Source of the DNA: Tetmemena sp. SeJ-2015
Lineage: Eukaryota; Ciliophora; Spirotrichea; Sporadotrichida; Oxytrichidae
Assembly (NCBI GenBank): GCA_027382625.1
Contig: JAJKFJ010021811.1
Location: 214,893 to 278,892 of the forward strand
Direction of reading: 5' to 3'
Length of the DNA: 64,000 nt
The translations under genes and the position numbers were made by a program. The notes beneath the pieces are model-generated. The model did not search any database. It saw nothing but the letters and a program-made list of their open reading frames with translations, and was not told the DNA's origin. This document shows positions 1 through 11,223 of this stretch, one piece after another. Within the stretch, counting starts at the first letter, position 1, and every line of letters starts with the position of its first letter.

Positions 1-299
1 GAACTTCTCCCACCTATTTTTTATAAAAAATTTCTTAGGCTCACTATTTTGAAGAAAAATATATAGGGGTTCCCAAAAACATGAAAGCATTCATCAAAAT
101 TAGACTTAATAACAAAAAAATAGAACATTTTTGAAAAAAAATGAAATCATAAAATTTCACCCTCAAGGAAATTTCGAAGGTCAAAAACTCTTAATTTTTT
201 GGCATTTTTGGCCCATTTCGGCCTACATGGACGATTTTGGGGCTATTTTGACCATAAAAAGGGGGGGAGGTGCACTTCCGTCCCCCCCCCAGAAATAAA
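1..299. other. AT-rich, homopolymer-rich non-coding stretch
   Basis: No reading frame of convincing composition is seen on either strand. The stretch is dominated by runs of A, T, G or C (for example G7 at about 261-267 and a C-run at about 281-290). Its texture resembles the patches at 22310-22480 and 47925-48090. It could be germline-limited spacer, a decayed gene copy or poorly resolved consensus. Confidence 0.5.
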
Positions 300-524
300 A
301 TGTTATTTTTATTTAGTAGCCCTAAATCGAAAAGAGACTACTCTAAGTATTGCGCTTTAATTGGGAGTTCTGGAGAGGAGAAAGTTTCGAAAGATTGCCA
401 AAGGTGGGAGATGCCTGCTGTCGACTGCCATTTAGGATTGAAAGGTTATTCAAAGAGGAGATTTGAGTTTAATTGGGTTTCAGAGGAGTTTACTGCATAT
501 TTATTGAGCTCCTTGGAGAAATGA
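300..524 (+). CDS. Small hypothetical protein or 3' exon (74 aa)
   Basis: The frame opens at ATG 300 and ends at TGA 522-524 without using TAA or TAG. It encodes a mixed, soluble-looking peptide with several K/S/E residues and two W residues. No domain is recognised. The sequence just upstream is a homopolymer patch, so this may be the last exon of a gene whose 5' part is lost or interrupted there. A short stretch (525-755) without visible coding separates it from the next gene on the opposite strand. Confidence 0.3.
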   Translation: MLFLFSSPKSKRDYSKYCALIGSSGEEKVSKDCQRWEMPAVDCHLGLKGYSKRRFEFNWVSEEFTAYLLSSLEK

Positions 525-755
525 AGTAATTTTAAGGACTTTTATTCTGAGCTTTCATTTTGCTGACTTAAGTTCTGATTTTATTATGACCCGTTTATTT
601 GCCCAATTAAAATTAATTCAGAATTTCACAACTTGTGGGAGATTCATCGATGAAAAAAGTGGACAAAAAAAACATAGTGAAATAGAAATTTTACTGAAAT
701 TAAATTTAGTTAGACTTTAAAAGCTTCTAAAATTGAGTCTAGTTTAGGAATAAGT

Positions 756-3700
756 TCAATTTCTCGCATAATCCCTGTTCCTCTGGTTTTATCCGCTTTA
801 AACTATTTCACTTTCTTCTTCTTCCTCTCCATCATCATCCTCTTCATCTATACTCTCCTCATTATCTTCTTCTTCCTCATCCTAATCTAGATCTTGCTGT
901 CCTTACATCAACTCTTGATCACTCATGTTCTCGAGTTCCTCATCAGGATTTTCACAGCTTAGTGTATCTTAGGGATTTCTAGCAACCCTCGACACTTGTG
1001 AAATGTTATTGACCATAAACTGAGGTGTATTAAGCTAATTGCCATTCGCAGATTGCTACTGTTACTACTAAATAGATTACTGCTGCATCAATTGACTTTA
1101 TAGAATTTGATGCTGCTGCCGCTATTGATTGATGTTTTACATGAGCAGTTATTAATATTAGCTTTGCTGCTGAAGTAGAGCTTACTGTTACTGTTGCGTG
1201 AGATTTTGCAAGTTAGCTGAGTTTATTTGCATCAAAAGCTGCTATTGCTGCTAGAGCTAGTACTGATGTTGCTACTGCAGGCTCTTTGCTTGCTCCTATC
1301 TCTTCTTATTTACGAAGAACTAGAGCTGCTCCTGATAGAGATGATTCGACTGATCTTGCGACTGCCTGCGCCGATTTTTCACGCTCGCTATAAAGGTATC
1401 AGAGAATATTAAAGAGGGGCTGTCTTACGGACGAAAAAGTCTTATCTTAAGTTTCTGATAAGTTTATCAGGAACTGTCCTAACAGAGCTCTCATCATAAT
1501 ACATCTCAATCTTCTCATCTAACTCTCGTCTTAGATTCAATTTTGTGTCATCAACCAGCCCCTCGTCAGTAGCAACATCATCGTCTCGCTTCTAAAAGAT
1601 TTATGGATTAATTGCGAGAGTAATTTACTGTATCTCTCAGTTATGCAAATTCACCACTAAAACCCAAAAGTGACTCTGGTACGAGTAGAAAGGGTACCCT
1701 CGCTCCTTTCTTCTGGTTTTAATTTTGGTACAAAATGATCTCTGAGAAATACCTCTCCCGATTCATTTTCTTATCACTGCTGTTACTTCTGATTTTCCTC
1801 AAGCTATTACGGTTCCTTGAGGAGCTTAATGAATTTTCTCTAGTCGATTGGGCTTACTAGCTCGAAGATAAGTTATTCAAAGTAGGATCTTGGAATTGAA
1901 CATTTTACTACACTCTTCTCCTTGTAAGGTTCTCTTAAGATGAAGGTGGATGATACTATTGATGATGGTTGGATCTCATCTAAGCCATCATTTGCTAGGA
2001 TTGATCTAAAATGTCAAATAAAGAATGAGGTCTTACTTCTATCCCTAATGATGTTTTCTGATAAAGATAAAGGGTTCTCTGCTTGGAAAGGAATCAGCCC
2101 AAGAAGATTAGATCTCTTCGGAGTATCATTTTCAATCTCTTCATCAATTTATCGCTTTCTCTCTTCTGCTCCTTGTGGACCCAGCTGCTCTAAGAATTTA
2201 TATCCAAATAAGAAATTTACCTTTGCTCTAAAGTTCCTCAGACAGCAAATCATCAACTTCTTGCTTTATCAATTCATCAGCAAGAATGTCTTTAGAGGCT
2301 TTCTTTTGCTTCCCTTTCCCTCAATTACTTTAAACATTTTTGTTTTGAACCTACTTGCTCTTTTTAATTACTTTCTATTTGTTTTGAATCTTCTACTTTA
2401 AATCCTTTTTGGATTCGTTTTGTTCCACTTCAAGATCCTCAACCTTCACAATATTCTTTATGCTCTTCCCTTTCACCAAAACTGGGAGCTTTGCTTATTC
2501 ATTCTTGTGATCAGCTTTTGGAATTTGCTATTTCTTTGTCTTCTTATTTTCTTATACTTTAGGAAGGCTACTTTCAAAGCTATTTGGATCCATAATCACT
2601 TGGACTCCTTCATTTAGTGATCCATAGATATCATAGTTGGCAGCTTGTTTATGAGGTAAAGTCTTGGAACGAGACCTAGATTTAGATTGCTTCTTTGGCT
2701 TATCAGCCTCCTTTTGACTCTTTTTACTTATTAATTCTCTCTAACTTGCACTATTCTCTAGCGAATCGTCAAACTAGTTTTAGCATTCTCTACTTTAAGG
2801 TTTTGCTTTTTCATTTTTGCACTGTCTTCCCCTTTTCTTAACTTCTGGCTTCTTTTACAAAAGATTAATCGGGGATTCCGATTTCACTATAAGACTCCCA
2901 CTTTATCTCTTATTATGAGTTTAGACCTTACTTTTAGAAGTAGAGTCACTATCTAGCTTGCGTCTTTTCAGGGTTTGCAGCTCATCAAGTATAATTAACA
3001 ATAGAAATTATTATCTTAAACATCCCTGGTCAAAAACTCTAAGAGATACATTTTATCCATCTCTTTACCGCCAAAGAGAGTTTAAGTGGATACTTCACAG
3101 CCAAAGCTACTGACTCTCCCTCTTGGTGCTCTTCTACCTCTCTTATGATATGAAAATTGGTCTTGTATCTTCTACTATTATTCTATTTTCCTTTTCTCTA
3201 ATTCCTCATCCTAGGCTTTAGTAGAAACCTTTTTCCTTCCTCTTTAAATTTGTTGATTAACTTTTTATTTCACTTCTTTCTTGCTACCAATCTCTTTACT
3301 GCTCCTTGTTTTTTTATTCTAAGACTCTTCTTGCAAGTTCTAGTCTCCTTTCTTTTTCACTTTATCGCTTTTTTGTGTAAATTGTTCACTGTTATTTTAC
3401 AAGCTAAAGATTTTGGTGTCAGTAGAGCTATTTGAAAATATTGAAGCATTTGAAACCAAGGGACTCTCATAGTTGTTTTGATCCTCAAAATGGACCTACT
3501 TGTTTTAATTATTCTTTTGCGATGCGTTAGGTTGAAAGGAAGACTAAAGAAGAACCTTAGATTTGTCTATCTCTATTATAGATTTGTCTCTCGCGCCATA
3601 CTTTTAACTCTACTTGCTAGATATCTTCTCCTTCAAAGCTTTTTTCTTATCCTCTTTGATTTGTCTTTTCTTAAGTTTAGGTTCCTCACTTTTCGATCTT

Positions 3701-4120
3701 TTGCTATTGGTATCTTTAACTTCTAATTAAGTCTATCTCTCTTCTTGAGAAATAAGTGGTAACTGCCTATGATGCTTTCAAATCCGCTCTTTGCGATTGG
3801 GTTTGAGCCACTAGCTTATTCACCTTCCCTTAGAGCCTAGGGTTAATTTAGACTTATTAGCTTTGGGGCTTTTTTGCCTTCTTGGGTCGATATTCATCCT
3901 AGAGACGGGAGGGTTTAGATCTAGAGCGACTCGTTCTCTAGATTTTTGAATCTTCTTCTGAGTCCAATTTATCTTTCCTGTGGTCTTTCTTACCCCAGAT
4001 CGAATCCAGCTTCTTGAGTGCTCTTTCTTACTTGCTTAGAGTCAGTTACCTTCCTCTATTTGCAGAAGTTCCATCATTCGTAGAACAGGCTTCGTCCAAA
4101 GGACTACCAGCTATCAACAT
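756..4120 (-). CDS. Lys-rich, poly-Q and acidic-tailed nuclear-type protein (unknown family)
   Basis: Starts at ATG 4118-4120 and ends at TGA 756-758. The conceptual protein (about 1000 aa) is open through many TAA/TAG codons. Its parts in order are a basic N-terminal half rich in K, S and Q with SRSRSK-like tracts, a middle part with short helical stretches (LADELIKQEVDDLLSEEL), a charged segment (RRELDEKIEMYYDESSVRT), a long poly-Q region at about 1050-1330, and an acidic D/E tail at about 790-900. The frame is restored by several short GT-AG introns, for example 41 nt at 1388-1428, 37 nt at 1592-1628, 41 nt at 2981-3021, and 25-31 nt ones at about 3.68, 2.34, 2.20 and 2.04 kb. The composition suggests a chromatin or transcription factor, but this is inference; no catalytic or DNA-binding domain is recognised. 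Confidence 0.7.
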
Positions 4121-4427
4121 TGTCAAACTTTTTCTTTTTTAATACTGCAAAACAAAGGAAATGGAAATTAAGGCGGGATAAAGCGAAATCCATACGAAAA
4201 TTATTTAATAAAAAAATTGAATCCACAGTTAAATGAATGCTTTATAGAGGTATTGGTAAATGATTGGAGAAAGAAATTTAAATTTGAAGAAACAAAGACC
4301 ATAGATAATCAGGAAAATTCATGGGGACTAGATTTGAAGTGGATTAAGCTTCTCACTTTGTTGAGGAATCACTTCGGGATTGATGAATTATTGGTCCCCT
4401 TCGTTTCTGGCTGGCTTTTGAGGAAAT
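4121..4427. other. Intergenic, likely 5' region of the minus-strand poly-Q gene
   Basis: About 300 bp between the start of the gene at 4120 and the TGA of the next upstream minus-strand gene at 4428. A plus-strand open stretch runs through it, but it lacks an ATG and overlaps the end of the B-box gene, so it is judged to be chance. No promoter motif stands out beyond A/T runs. Confidence 0.4.
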
Positions 4428-5334
4428 TCAGAGTTGGAGATTTGAAGGATCTCTAAGTTCTGGAGCATCATCATTCGTTGAGGGTCTATCTACTATGAAG
4501 CTATCGTTGATGATGTTGTCAAATTGCTCTTGAATAACTTCCTTGAAATCTGAAGTCAAGCCTATCATCCTTGAACCGAGATCTTTGATAGTTGAGCAAA
4601 CCTCTCCATATCTTTCTTGGTTTCATCAACTGTGTTTAAGAAGGCCTCAAAGAAGTCCTTCCTGTTTATGATGGAGGCATATCTGCCTTGTTGAGTTTAC
4701 CCTCGAACTCCCTTTGAAGCTCAAAATACTTCTGTCCTGCCTCGGGCTTGAAATAATCCTCTTTAGCTGAGATGAGCTCTTCGAACTTCTTGAGGTACTC
4801 ACTCTCATTGATCTTCTAAATGACCCTTGACTTTTAATCCTCAACTTGCTATCTGAGCTCTTAGAACTGTCTCTTGATTTGAGTGATGAGACTCTTCTTC
4901 ACAATTTCAGGATCGATATCTCCGATCTTATTGAGATTGGTTGTGAAACCTCCGTATACTTGGTCGTATCTCCTCTTAATGTCCTTTGTGATCAAGTGGT
5001 GTGAAGACAGTCTGTGCGGTGCCTGAGGATGAACGTGGATCCCTCGGCCTTGATCTTCTAGTTTTCGAAGATGCACTTGTTGCAAGAGAAGCTAGTTCTG
5101 GTCACGATCAAAAGCCACTTTGAGTTCGTTGTGTCTGGGACAGATCTCTTGAGGCAGAGTTTGCGATATAAGCTGAGGGGGCTGCCCTTCCTTCTTGAAA
5201 GCAGATTGGTTAGCCTGTGCATGTAGACCCTAGTTCAAGTTGGATTGAGAGTTGAGCTGATTGAGTCTCTTGATGTCTTTGATGGTAGAGTAGGTAGTTT
5301 GTGGTGCAGTGATAAGTCTCTTTCCGAAATTCAT
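4428..5334 (-). CDS. B-box zinc finger / coiled-coil protein with frame breaks
   Basis: Starts at ATG 5332-5334 and ends at TGA 4428-4430. After about 50 residues of Q/N-rich leader comes a B-box-like zinc site: CPRHNELKVAFDRDQNQ followed, in the next frame, by SCNKCIFENQK. Then follow long charged helices (ITKDIKRRYDQVYGG, KSRVIQKINESEYLKKFEEL, KDFFEAFLNTVDETKKDMERF, FKEVIQEQFDNIINDSF). This is the order of a TRIM-like or ciliary B-box plus coiled-coil protein without a visible RING. The frame changes at about 5082-5095 and 5010-5050, again near 4672-4690, and near 4590-4615. None of these has a GT-AG intron that would explain it. In a germline genome such breaks may be tiny unexcised IESs; sequencing error or decay is the alternative. 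GC is visibly higher than in its neighbours. Confidence 0.65.
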
Positions 5335-5527
5335 TCTCTTTGCTTTGTATCTTACTTTTACGATCTTTGTGATTGATTAACTTTGATGAAATAGATATTT
5401 CAAATATGACAACTGTTCACACTTAAATATGATGAACTCTTGAATTGAAAGCATCACATCAATTTAAATATTTAAAGTCGTTGGGGAAATTCAAAATTAA
5501 TCTAATCTCGAAAAATCAATGGACCAC

Positions 5528-5852
5528 TCATCTATCCACAATAGCCTATGCGACTTCAATCAATCTAGGATAAGTTCTATAAAGCCAAAAGAAGATCACT
5601 ATGCTGAGATTAATCATGGAATTAACTTCAAGTACCTTGGCAACGACATATTTCCACAACTTAAAACTAAGTAGACTCACTATGAAAAGTGCTAGGTTTA
5701 AAAGCATGACCAAAATTAAACTAGTCATCTGTTTTACAACTAGTAAATTCGAACTTCTAAAAAGGTGTTCATAAAATTCTATTGCATCTGAGGTGATCAA
5801 GACTCAAAATTAAGGCAAGAGTAGGCCAGTTTTATTTGAATATATATTTCAT
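5528..5852 (-). CDS. Small membrane protein (about 100 aa)
   Basis: ATG at 5850-5852 and TGA at 5528-5530. One junction near 5785-5805 is needed to keep frame: a very short GT-AG gap of about 16 nt, or a tiny IES. The product has two hydrophobic helices (LILVMLLNLALFIVSLLSF and NLSIVIFFWLYRTY) separated by a short charged loop, and polar ends. No family is recognised. It lies in the same direction as the B-box gene, about 190 bp upstream of it. Confidence 0.45.
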
Positions 5853-5919
5853 TTTACAGCTAATAACTAAAAGCAGTATATCTCTACAAGGCTTTTAAAG
5901 ACTTCGAATTGCGTGAGTG

Positions 5920-6650
5920 ATGGCTAACCTAAATCATTCACTCATGAGGTTTATCAATAGCTCTGGGCTGATAAGCCATCTAAACATAGAGAAACCTTTG
6001 GGAAAACTCCACATGCTGAAATCTCTTCTTCATAAAGAAAAAATGCGACTACTTTTCAATTGATTTGATTATTCTTATTTGAACTTATTTTATCTCTATT
6101 TATTAAACATCTGTAAAAGCTATTGCAGACTTCTGTGATGATGATGCTCTCTCTAAGATTTCAAGAGTACTCCATTTCTGTATTTTAACCTTTTGCTTCT
6201 AGGTTAATAAGGACATTAGAAAAATGATCGTGGAGGAAAGTAAAGATCGCTATATCCGCATTTTGGAGTACAAGTACTTGAGAGTTTGCTCTTTCTTGGA
6301 GGTAGGTCAAATTTATGAGTCTCAATTTAATTTCATCCACTCTCTTTCACCTTACAAAATTAATGGCTTAAATTTAGCAACTGATGGAGAAATTGAGACA
6401 AGGCCACTAAATAGATCTAGAAATGCTTGAGGAGGCCAAGGATGGATTAAGACTTGGCTTCAATGCAACAGGTTCATCTCCAGGACTTGACCACCACATG
6501 TCCATTCACAGAAAGCTACTACTCAACTAGATCGGAGTGTCGAAGAAGCAGAAACCATCCATACTTGGCTTTGGATTCTTAGGTGGGTTTGGTGCCAACA
6601 GATCTATGAATTAAAATAGACCTCAAACTTAAAACTCAAGTTTAAAATGA
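5920..6650 (+). CDS. Unknown multi-exon protein
   Basis: The 3' part is well supported. An exon with DFCDDDALSKISR is joined over a 36-nt GT-AG intron (6167-6202) to VNKDIRKMIVEESKDRYIRI, then over a 76-nt intron (6302-6377) to EQLMEKLRQGHQIDLEML. The frame then stays open through several TAA/TAG to TGA 6648-6650. The 5' end is uncertain. ATG 5920 opens a coding-like exon (MANLNHSLMRFINSSGL), but the connection over about 6055-6110 was not resolved. The product is mostly helical with a Gly/Phe-rich segment near the C-terminus (ILGFGFLGGFG). No domain is recognised. Confidence 0.5.
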
Positions 6651-6738
6651 CTTAAATTTAAAAGAAATAAAGTCTTTCTATATTAGATATAGGTAACAGA
6701 TTAAAATTAATTAAGCTGAGATCCTTAATTTAGAATAG

Positions 6739-9726
6739 TCATAATAATTCCTAATATTTCCTTTAGAGTTTCTCTTCATAGCCTTCATCTTCTTACGCAT
6801 TCTCTTATTCACTAAATAGATCCCCATGATTTGTGTAGCCCATGACAATCTTAAAAATCAAAATTCGCGATATCTCTATTTAAATTATTAGTTGTTGAAC
6901 CTCTTAGCTTGCCAGGAATTCAAAAGCCTGCCGATTTTGCTAAGTCATTTGAAGTAGATTCCCCTTCTCCTCGTGAATTTAGTTTATTCTGTCTATTGTT
7001 TCACATCTTAAGTCTTCAAAGTTAAACTCAAGCAGATTGTGGAGTTCTGAGGCTGAAAAGTGGGACTTTAACTCTTTGGAGTCCTTTTCTATGACTGCAT
7101 CACTTAGGGCGCTTTTGAAAACTTGCCTTCTATACATTTACTCCTCCACTGAACCTACTGTGATAAATCTATACACTAAGACATCCCTCTTTTGTCCAAT
7201 TCTGTACAGTCTGTCAATGCATTATAATTCAACTGTGAAGGAAAAGAATTATCTCTATCAAAGTTTTTTAAAAGATAAAAATTTTGAAGGAGAAGTAGAT
7301 TTAATTTGCTGCACTTTCTAAATCTAAAACATATTTGAGATTGAAATTAAAAATAAAGATGTCTGTTGGAAATTAATTTTGAATTCTAATTAGTTTTAGT
7401 TATAGTTATCAACAGCTGGATTCCAGTCAGGGTCTAGAATAATTGCCCTATTTGCAGATTGCAAGTTCAATCCATAGCCTGCTACCTTAGCACTCAACAG
7501 AAATACGTAATAGTTCTCGCTCTCCCTTAATTAAATTTGCCTGAATAAGAAGTTTAAGTTGATAAAATTTAAAATTGAACTCCTCACAGACTTTCTCTCT
7601 GTCAATAGGAGGCACTGACCCATCCAGCCGCTTGTACTTAATCTTTGAAAATCTGTTATCAAGCTAAAAAGTAGTTAAAGAGGAAAAAAAATTTGCTTAC
7701 TTAATGAGAGATAACGTCCAGGAGGATAACTGATTTGGTGAAGATGAGCACCTTATTCTTCTTTTCCTGATGAAGTCTAGAATCATGTTGAACAGAAGCT
7801 TGATCTTGTAGGACTAGAACCCCCATTCTAAAATTAAGAATAAAACACATTAGCGCTTTGTTATTTAATTTTGCAATACTCTGAGTAATCATTGATGTGA
7901 TACTTTGTGACTATACTTTCGTTAAATACTTCTATAATGTAATGAGAGTTTATAAATTTTCGTAGAGTTCCTAGATATGTAAACTTGTATTTACATCCCC
8001 GTCGGCTCCCTTTTTGCCCTCTGAAATTCTCTTAGTCTTCTCGATTAGCAAATATTAAAGATATAACATTAATAAAATGAGATTCCCCTAAGTTCTTCAC
8101 TAATGCCCTCTGTCCCATCAAAGTCATCCTCGCAATAAACCTATTTCTAACATCTTCGAGACTTTACACTTGTAGGAATAAATACCCTAATAAATTTAAA
8201 ATAGTTAATCACTTTATTAAAGGTGGAGTGAGTTTATATTTAATGTTTGTAAATGTAGGGGACTATAGATAGATTAACCCTAAATAAATTACTAAAATGA
8301 TGAAAAGAGAGGCAAGGATGCACGCAAAGCTTCAAATTAATTTAAGATTAATGTAGAGTAAATATCTGAATATGCAATCTTGTTATACTAATTTATTTGA
8401 ATAAAGCTGTCTGAGAGCTTGAATGATCGAGAGCATCTTGACGCTGGACTTCTTTTGCGTCTTCATAAGTTCAATTGTTGTCTTGGTGATTTCTTGGTTA
8501 TAAATGAAGGTGTACATGTCCTTCTAGAGAGGAGTCATCTTCACCCAAACAACTATTCAATGAGAATAATTAAAGAAACTATGTCCGTTTTCAGAGGCAG
8601 CACTTGCTCTCCCTTAGCTATTTAATAAAAAGGAATTCACATTTAAGACTTAGCTATTTTGGTTGCTTCAGCTGATCTCATCTTGAAAAGAACTTTCTTT
8701 AGCCTCCTCAGGAAGAAGGGTTAATAGATCTCTATAAGACATTTTAGTTTAGAATACTCGTCATAACTATGGAAAACAAACTTTATGCAGCACCTCTCTT
8801 ACCTTTAAGCTTTTGAATTGCTTCCCTCGCTCTCGGTAGTACCTCTATCTTCTCCTCTTTCTTAAAAGACTTGATCGCAATTTCAATTGGTTCTGAAAAC
8901 TGCCTCTTAAAGTAGTGCTGGGATTTGAAGATGCCATCTTGCACCAGATCATACAAGCTATATAGTTCATTGAGATTATTCTGAACAGGTGTGCCCGTGA
9001 GTATCAACTTCATCTTTGTCGCTTGAATTTCCTTGAGTGTGGTTCTAATTTTGGTTCTCACATTTTTGGCTTTGTGCCCCTCATCTATAATTACCACATC
9101 GATCTTTAAAAGCTACTAGAGCCGTTGATATTCAGTCTCAAAAATCTTAAAAGAGGTTATCACTATCAACGAATCTTTTCGGTTTGGATTACTTAATCTG
9201 TACGGCTGGTAGCTTTTCTTCAAGCCAGTAGTTATAATAAATTCCTAGGAGAATAATAATTAACTCTTTAATTATAACTCATAGCAATTAAGAGCTTTAG
9301 AATTCCATTCGAGTAGTATCTTCCTCCAGTAAGTTATTAAAGTGGTGGGGGTGACGATCACTATATCTCGGATCTCCCTTTTGGAGATAAGGTTGCCTAG
9401 GAATACAGAGACTTAGATTGTCTTTCCGAGGCCCATATCGTCTGCTATTATACACCCTTTATTCTGCTGATAGTTTCGATGCAGGAACTTCACCCCTTCT
9501 TTTTAGTATTTGTACAAAAATAAATAACTGAAAATGTCTTCAAATCATAAGTTATAAATTGGTACAACCTTTGAGCCTGCCAATTCGTAAAATACTCACC
9601 ACTGTCGCCCTAATTTAATAAATGAATTTACTCTTCAATAAATTAAATAGATAATACTTCTTCTTCATTAGCAATTAAATTGTGCATTTCCATTTATTTT
9701 AAACTAATTGAAAGGTGGTTCATCAT
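6739..9726 (-). CDS. SNF2-family DNA-dependent ATPase, ERCC6/ERCC6L-like
   Basis: Chromatin or repair translocase with both RecA lobes. Visible motifs: [14 protein letters not shown] and [10 protein letters not shown] (Walker A, about 9415-9445), [11 protein letters not shown] (DEGH box, about 9065-9100), [20 protein letters not shown] (about 8940-9005), KYKRLDGS (about 7625), [19 protein letters not shown] (about 7450-7500), DPDWNP, and [11 protein letters not shown] (about 7190-7220). Start ATG 9726 (MM...) is chosen because it is in frame with the acidic N-terminus; stop TGA 6739-6741. Several GT-AG introns interrupt it. At 7752-7768 the conserved helix [13 protein letters not shown] and the following strand KVLIFTKS are in different frames with no intron between them. 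This may be a tiny IES, a sequence error or a real lesion. The DEGH box and the GTPVQNN motif resemble ERCC6/ERCC6L more than ISWI or CHD; no accessory domain is seen. Confidence 0.88.
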
Positions 9727-9751
9727 CTATGATAATTTATTCTTAGTACAG

Positions 9752-11105
9752 TCAATTGAGTTCTTCCTCATAGACTGCAATAGTATTATCACCCATGTCT
9801 TCCTCATCAGTCTAAAACACAAAAATATAAAAGTATGGATTTAAATTTAACAATTCATTGCTGAAATTCAATTATTTGATTTAGATTGTTCTCGTAAAAA
9901 TATATTAAGAGTATTTAAGCGACAGACTGTGCTCAGCTGATTAGTTGTTAAGAGTTGATGATGTTAATCTACTGAACTGGAAATAAAATTAAAGCAGACT
10001 AGATAATAAAAAAACTTTATTTTACGTTGCAAATAGTTGCTGTGGAAGGAGACTAAGCTATCTCTAAAAATTGTTCACATTAAACGGATCAGCGACGCTA
10101 TCTTAACTGTTATTGTTGTTGTTGCAGTTGTTGTTATCAAAGTAATCTGTGATTCTTCTATTTTAAGCAACTCTGAATCCTGATTGTTAGATCCCCATTT
10201 ACTACTGATTCTTCCACTCTCTAGGCATTCATGTATTAAATAAAGCAAAAAGAAGCAAACTATGATTAAAATTTAGATTCTAAGATAACGAAGTTTGATA
10301 ATTTCTTTCTGTAGATGAATTTCTCGGTCCATATTTTCAATGTCAAAAGCAGTTATTTGATCCCCTCTGTTTGAGATAAACCTGTTCTTGATCTACTTTG
10401 TAACCTCAATCATTTCTTGCAGCATTTGTTGCTAATTCTAAAGCTCCAATATTTGAGGGTCTAACTCCTGTTAATCCTACAGAGCTGCTATTTAAGTCTT
10501 TTATAAGGAAATTTATTGCTCTGCTGTCTCTCTGTTGTTTCGTAGATCAGTGGCCCTTTTCTTCTCCTCAAGTTTTTTAGATCTCTTGGTGTTCTAGCTG
10601 CTTACTTATTCTTGGTTTATCTATTTCTTTCTAAAAGACTTTTACTACTAATTTGGATTTTGGTTTTGGCTTAAATGCTGCTGATTTGTAGTAATTTACA
10701 ATCCTTAATTCTGAAGGGCATTGCTTACGAATTCTTAAGTAGCTCAAACTTCTGGATGAACAAAAGGCTTATTGACTGGGGCTGGTGGAGGTTTCTAACA
10801 GGAAATCCCCTATTGCTACTTCTAAATAGTCAACTTGGCATCAGTGTTAGCTTCAGTATCTGAGAGTTCTATATAAATAAATTAAATAACTTAAAATATT
10901 TTTGGTTAATTTAAATACAGTTCTTCTATCTCTTCTAAGTAGAGTTTGTCAATTTTACTAGTTATCTAGGAAGAGCCTGAATATTAAGATCTGTTTAAAA
11001 AACTTTCTTGTAGAACGAAGTCCAAAATGTTCTTTTCAAGATTTTCTTGAGAGCAGATTTAAGAGAAATTTTCGTCGTCTATCACCTCCTAGAAGCTAAT
11101 TTCAT
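9752..11105 (-). CDS. Coiled-coil, N-rich protein with a PIP-box-like motif
   Basis: Coding is clear from about 11103 (EISFQEVIDDENF) to TGA 9752-9754, but no starting ATG in frame was found, so the 5' end may lie in an upstream exon. The protein has an acidic helix (KIDKLYLEEIEELYL), a P-rich segment, a long coiled coil rich in Q (LEEKKRATDLRNNRETAEQQ; QMLQEMIEVTKQIKNRF; DIENMDREIHLQKEIIKLR), and then an N-rich tail. The tail contains RRITDYFD, which resembles a PCNA-interacting peptide but lacks the canonical Q at its first position. A hydrophobic run (ILIIVCFFLLYLI) lies next to the coil; it may be an intron read through or a real membrane anchor. The gene ends 25 bp before the SNF2 start codon on the same strand. 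Function unknown. Confidence 0.5.
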
Positions 11106-11223
11106 TAAAAATTATTATGGTTTAAAAATGTCATGATTAGGGACTTAGATTTCTTCTAAATGAGAAGTCAAAATAATAATAAAATTTAGATATAGATTTT
11201 ATAGAAATTGGTTTTGGATTCAT

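Noticed and set aside
2320..2350. TGA as a sense codon in the poly-Q gene
   Set aside because: The in-frame TGA lies inside a 27-nt GT-AG segment whose removal keeps the frame, and other genes end at TGA.
4217..4456. Plus-strand ORF with W/L-rich content
   Set aside because: No ATG start; overlaps the end of the B-box gene on the other strand.
4428..9726. Euplotes-type programmed +1 frameshifting
   Set aside because: Euplotes shifts occur at AAA followed by TAA/TAG, which are sense here. The breaks seen need shifts in both directions at unrelated sequences.
10080..10140. Short GTT repeats resembling a microsatellite or CRISPR-like array
   Set aside because: They encode an Asn-rich tract on the minus strand; no spacer/repeat structure.
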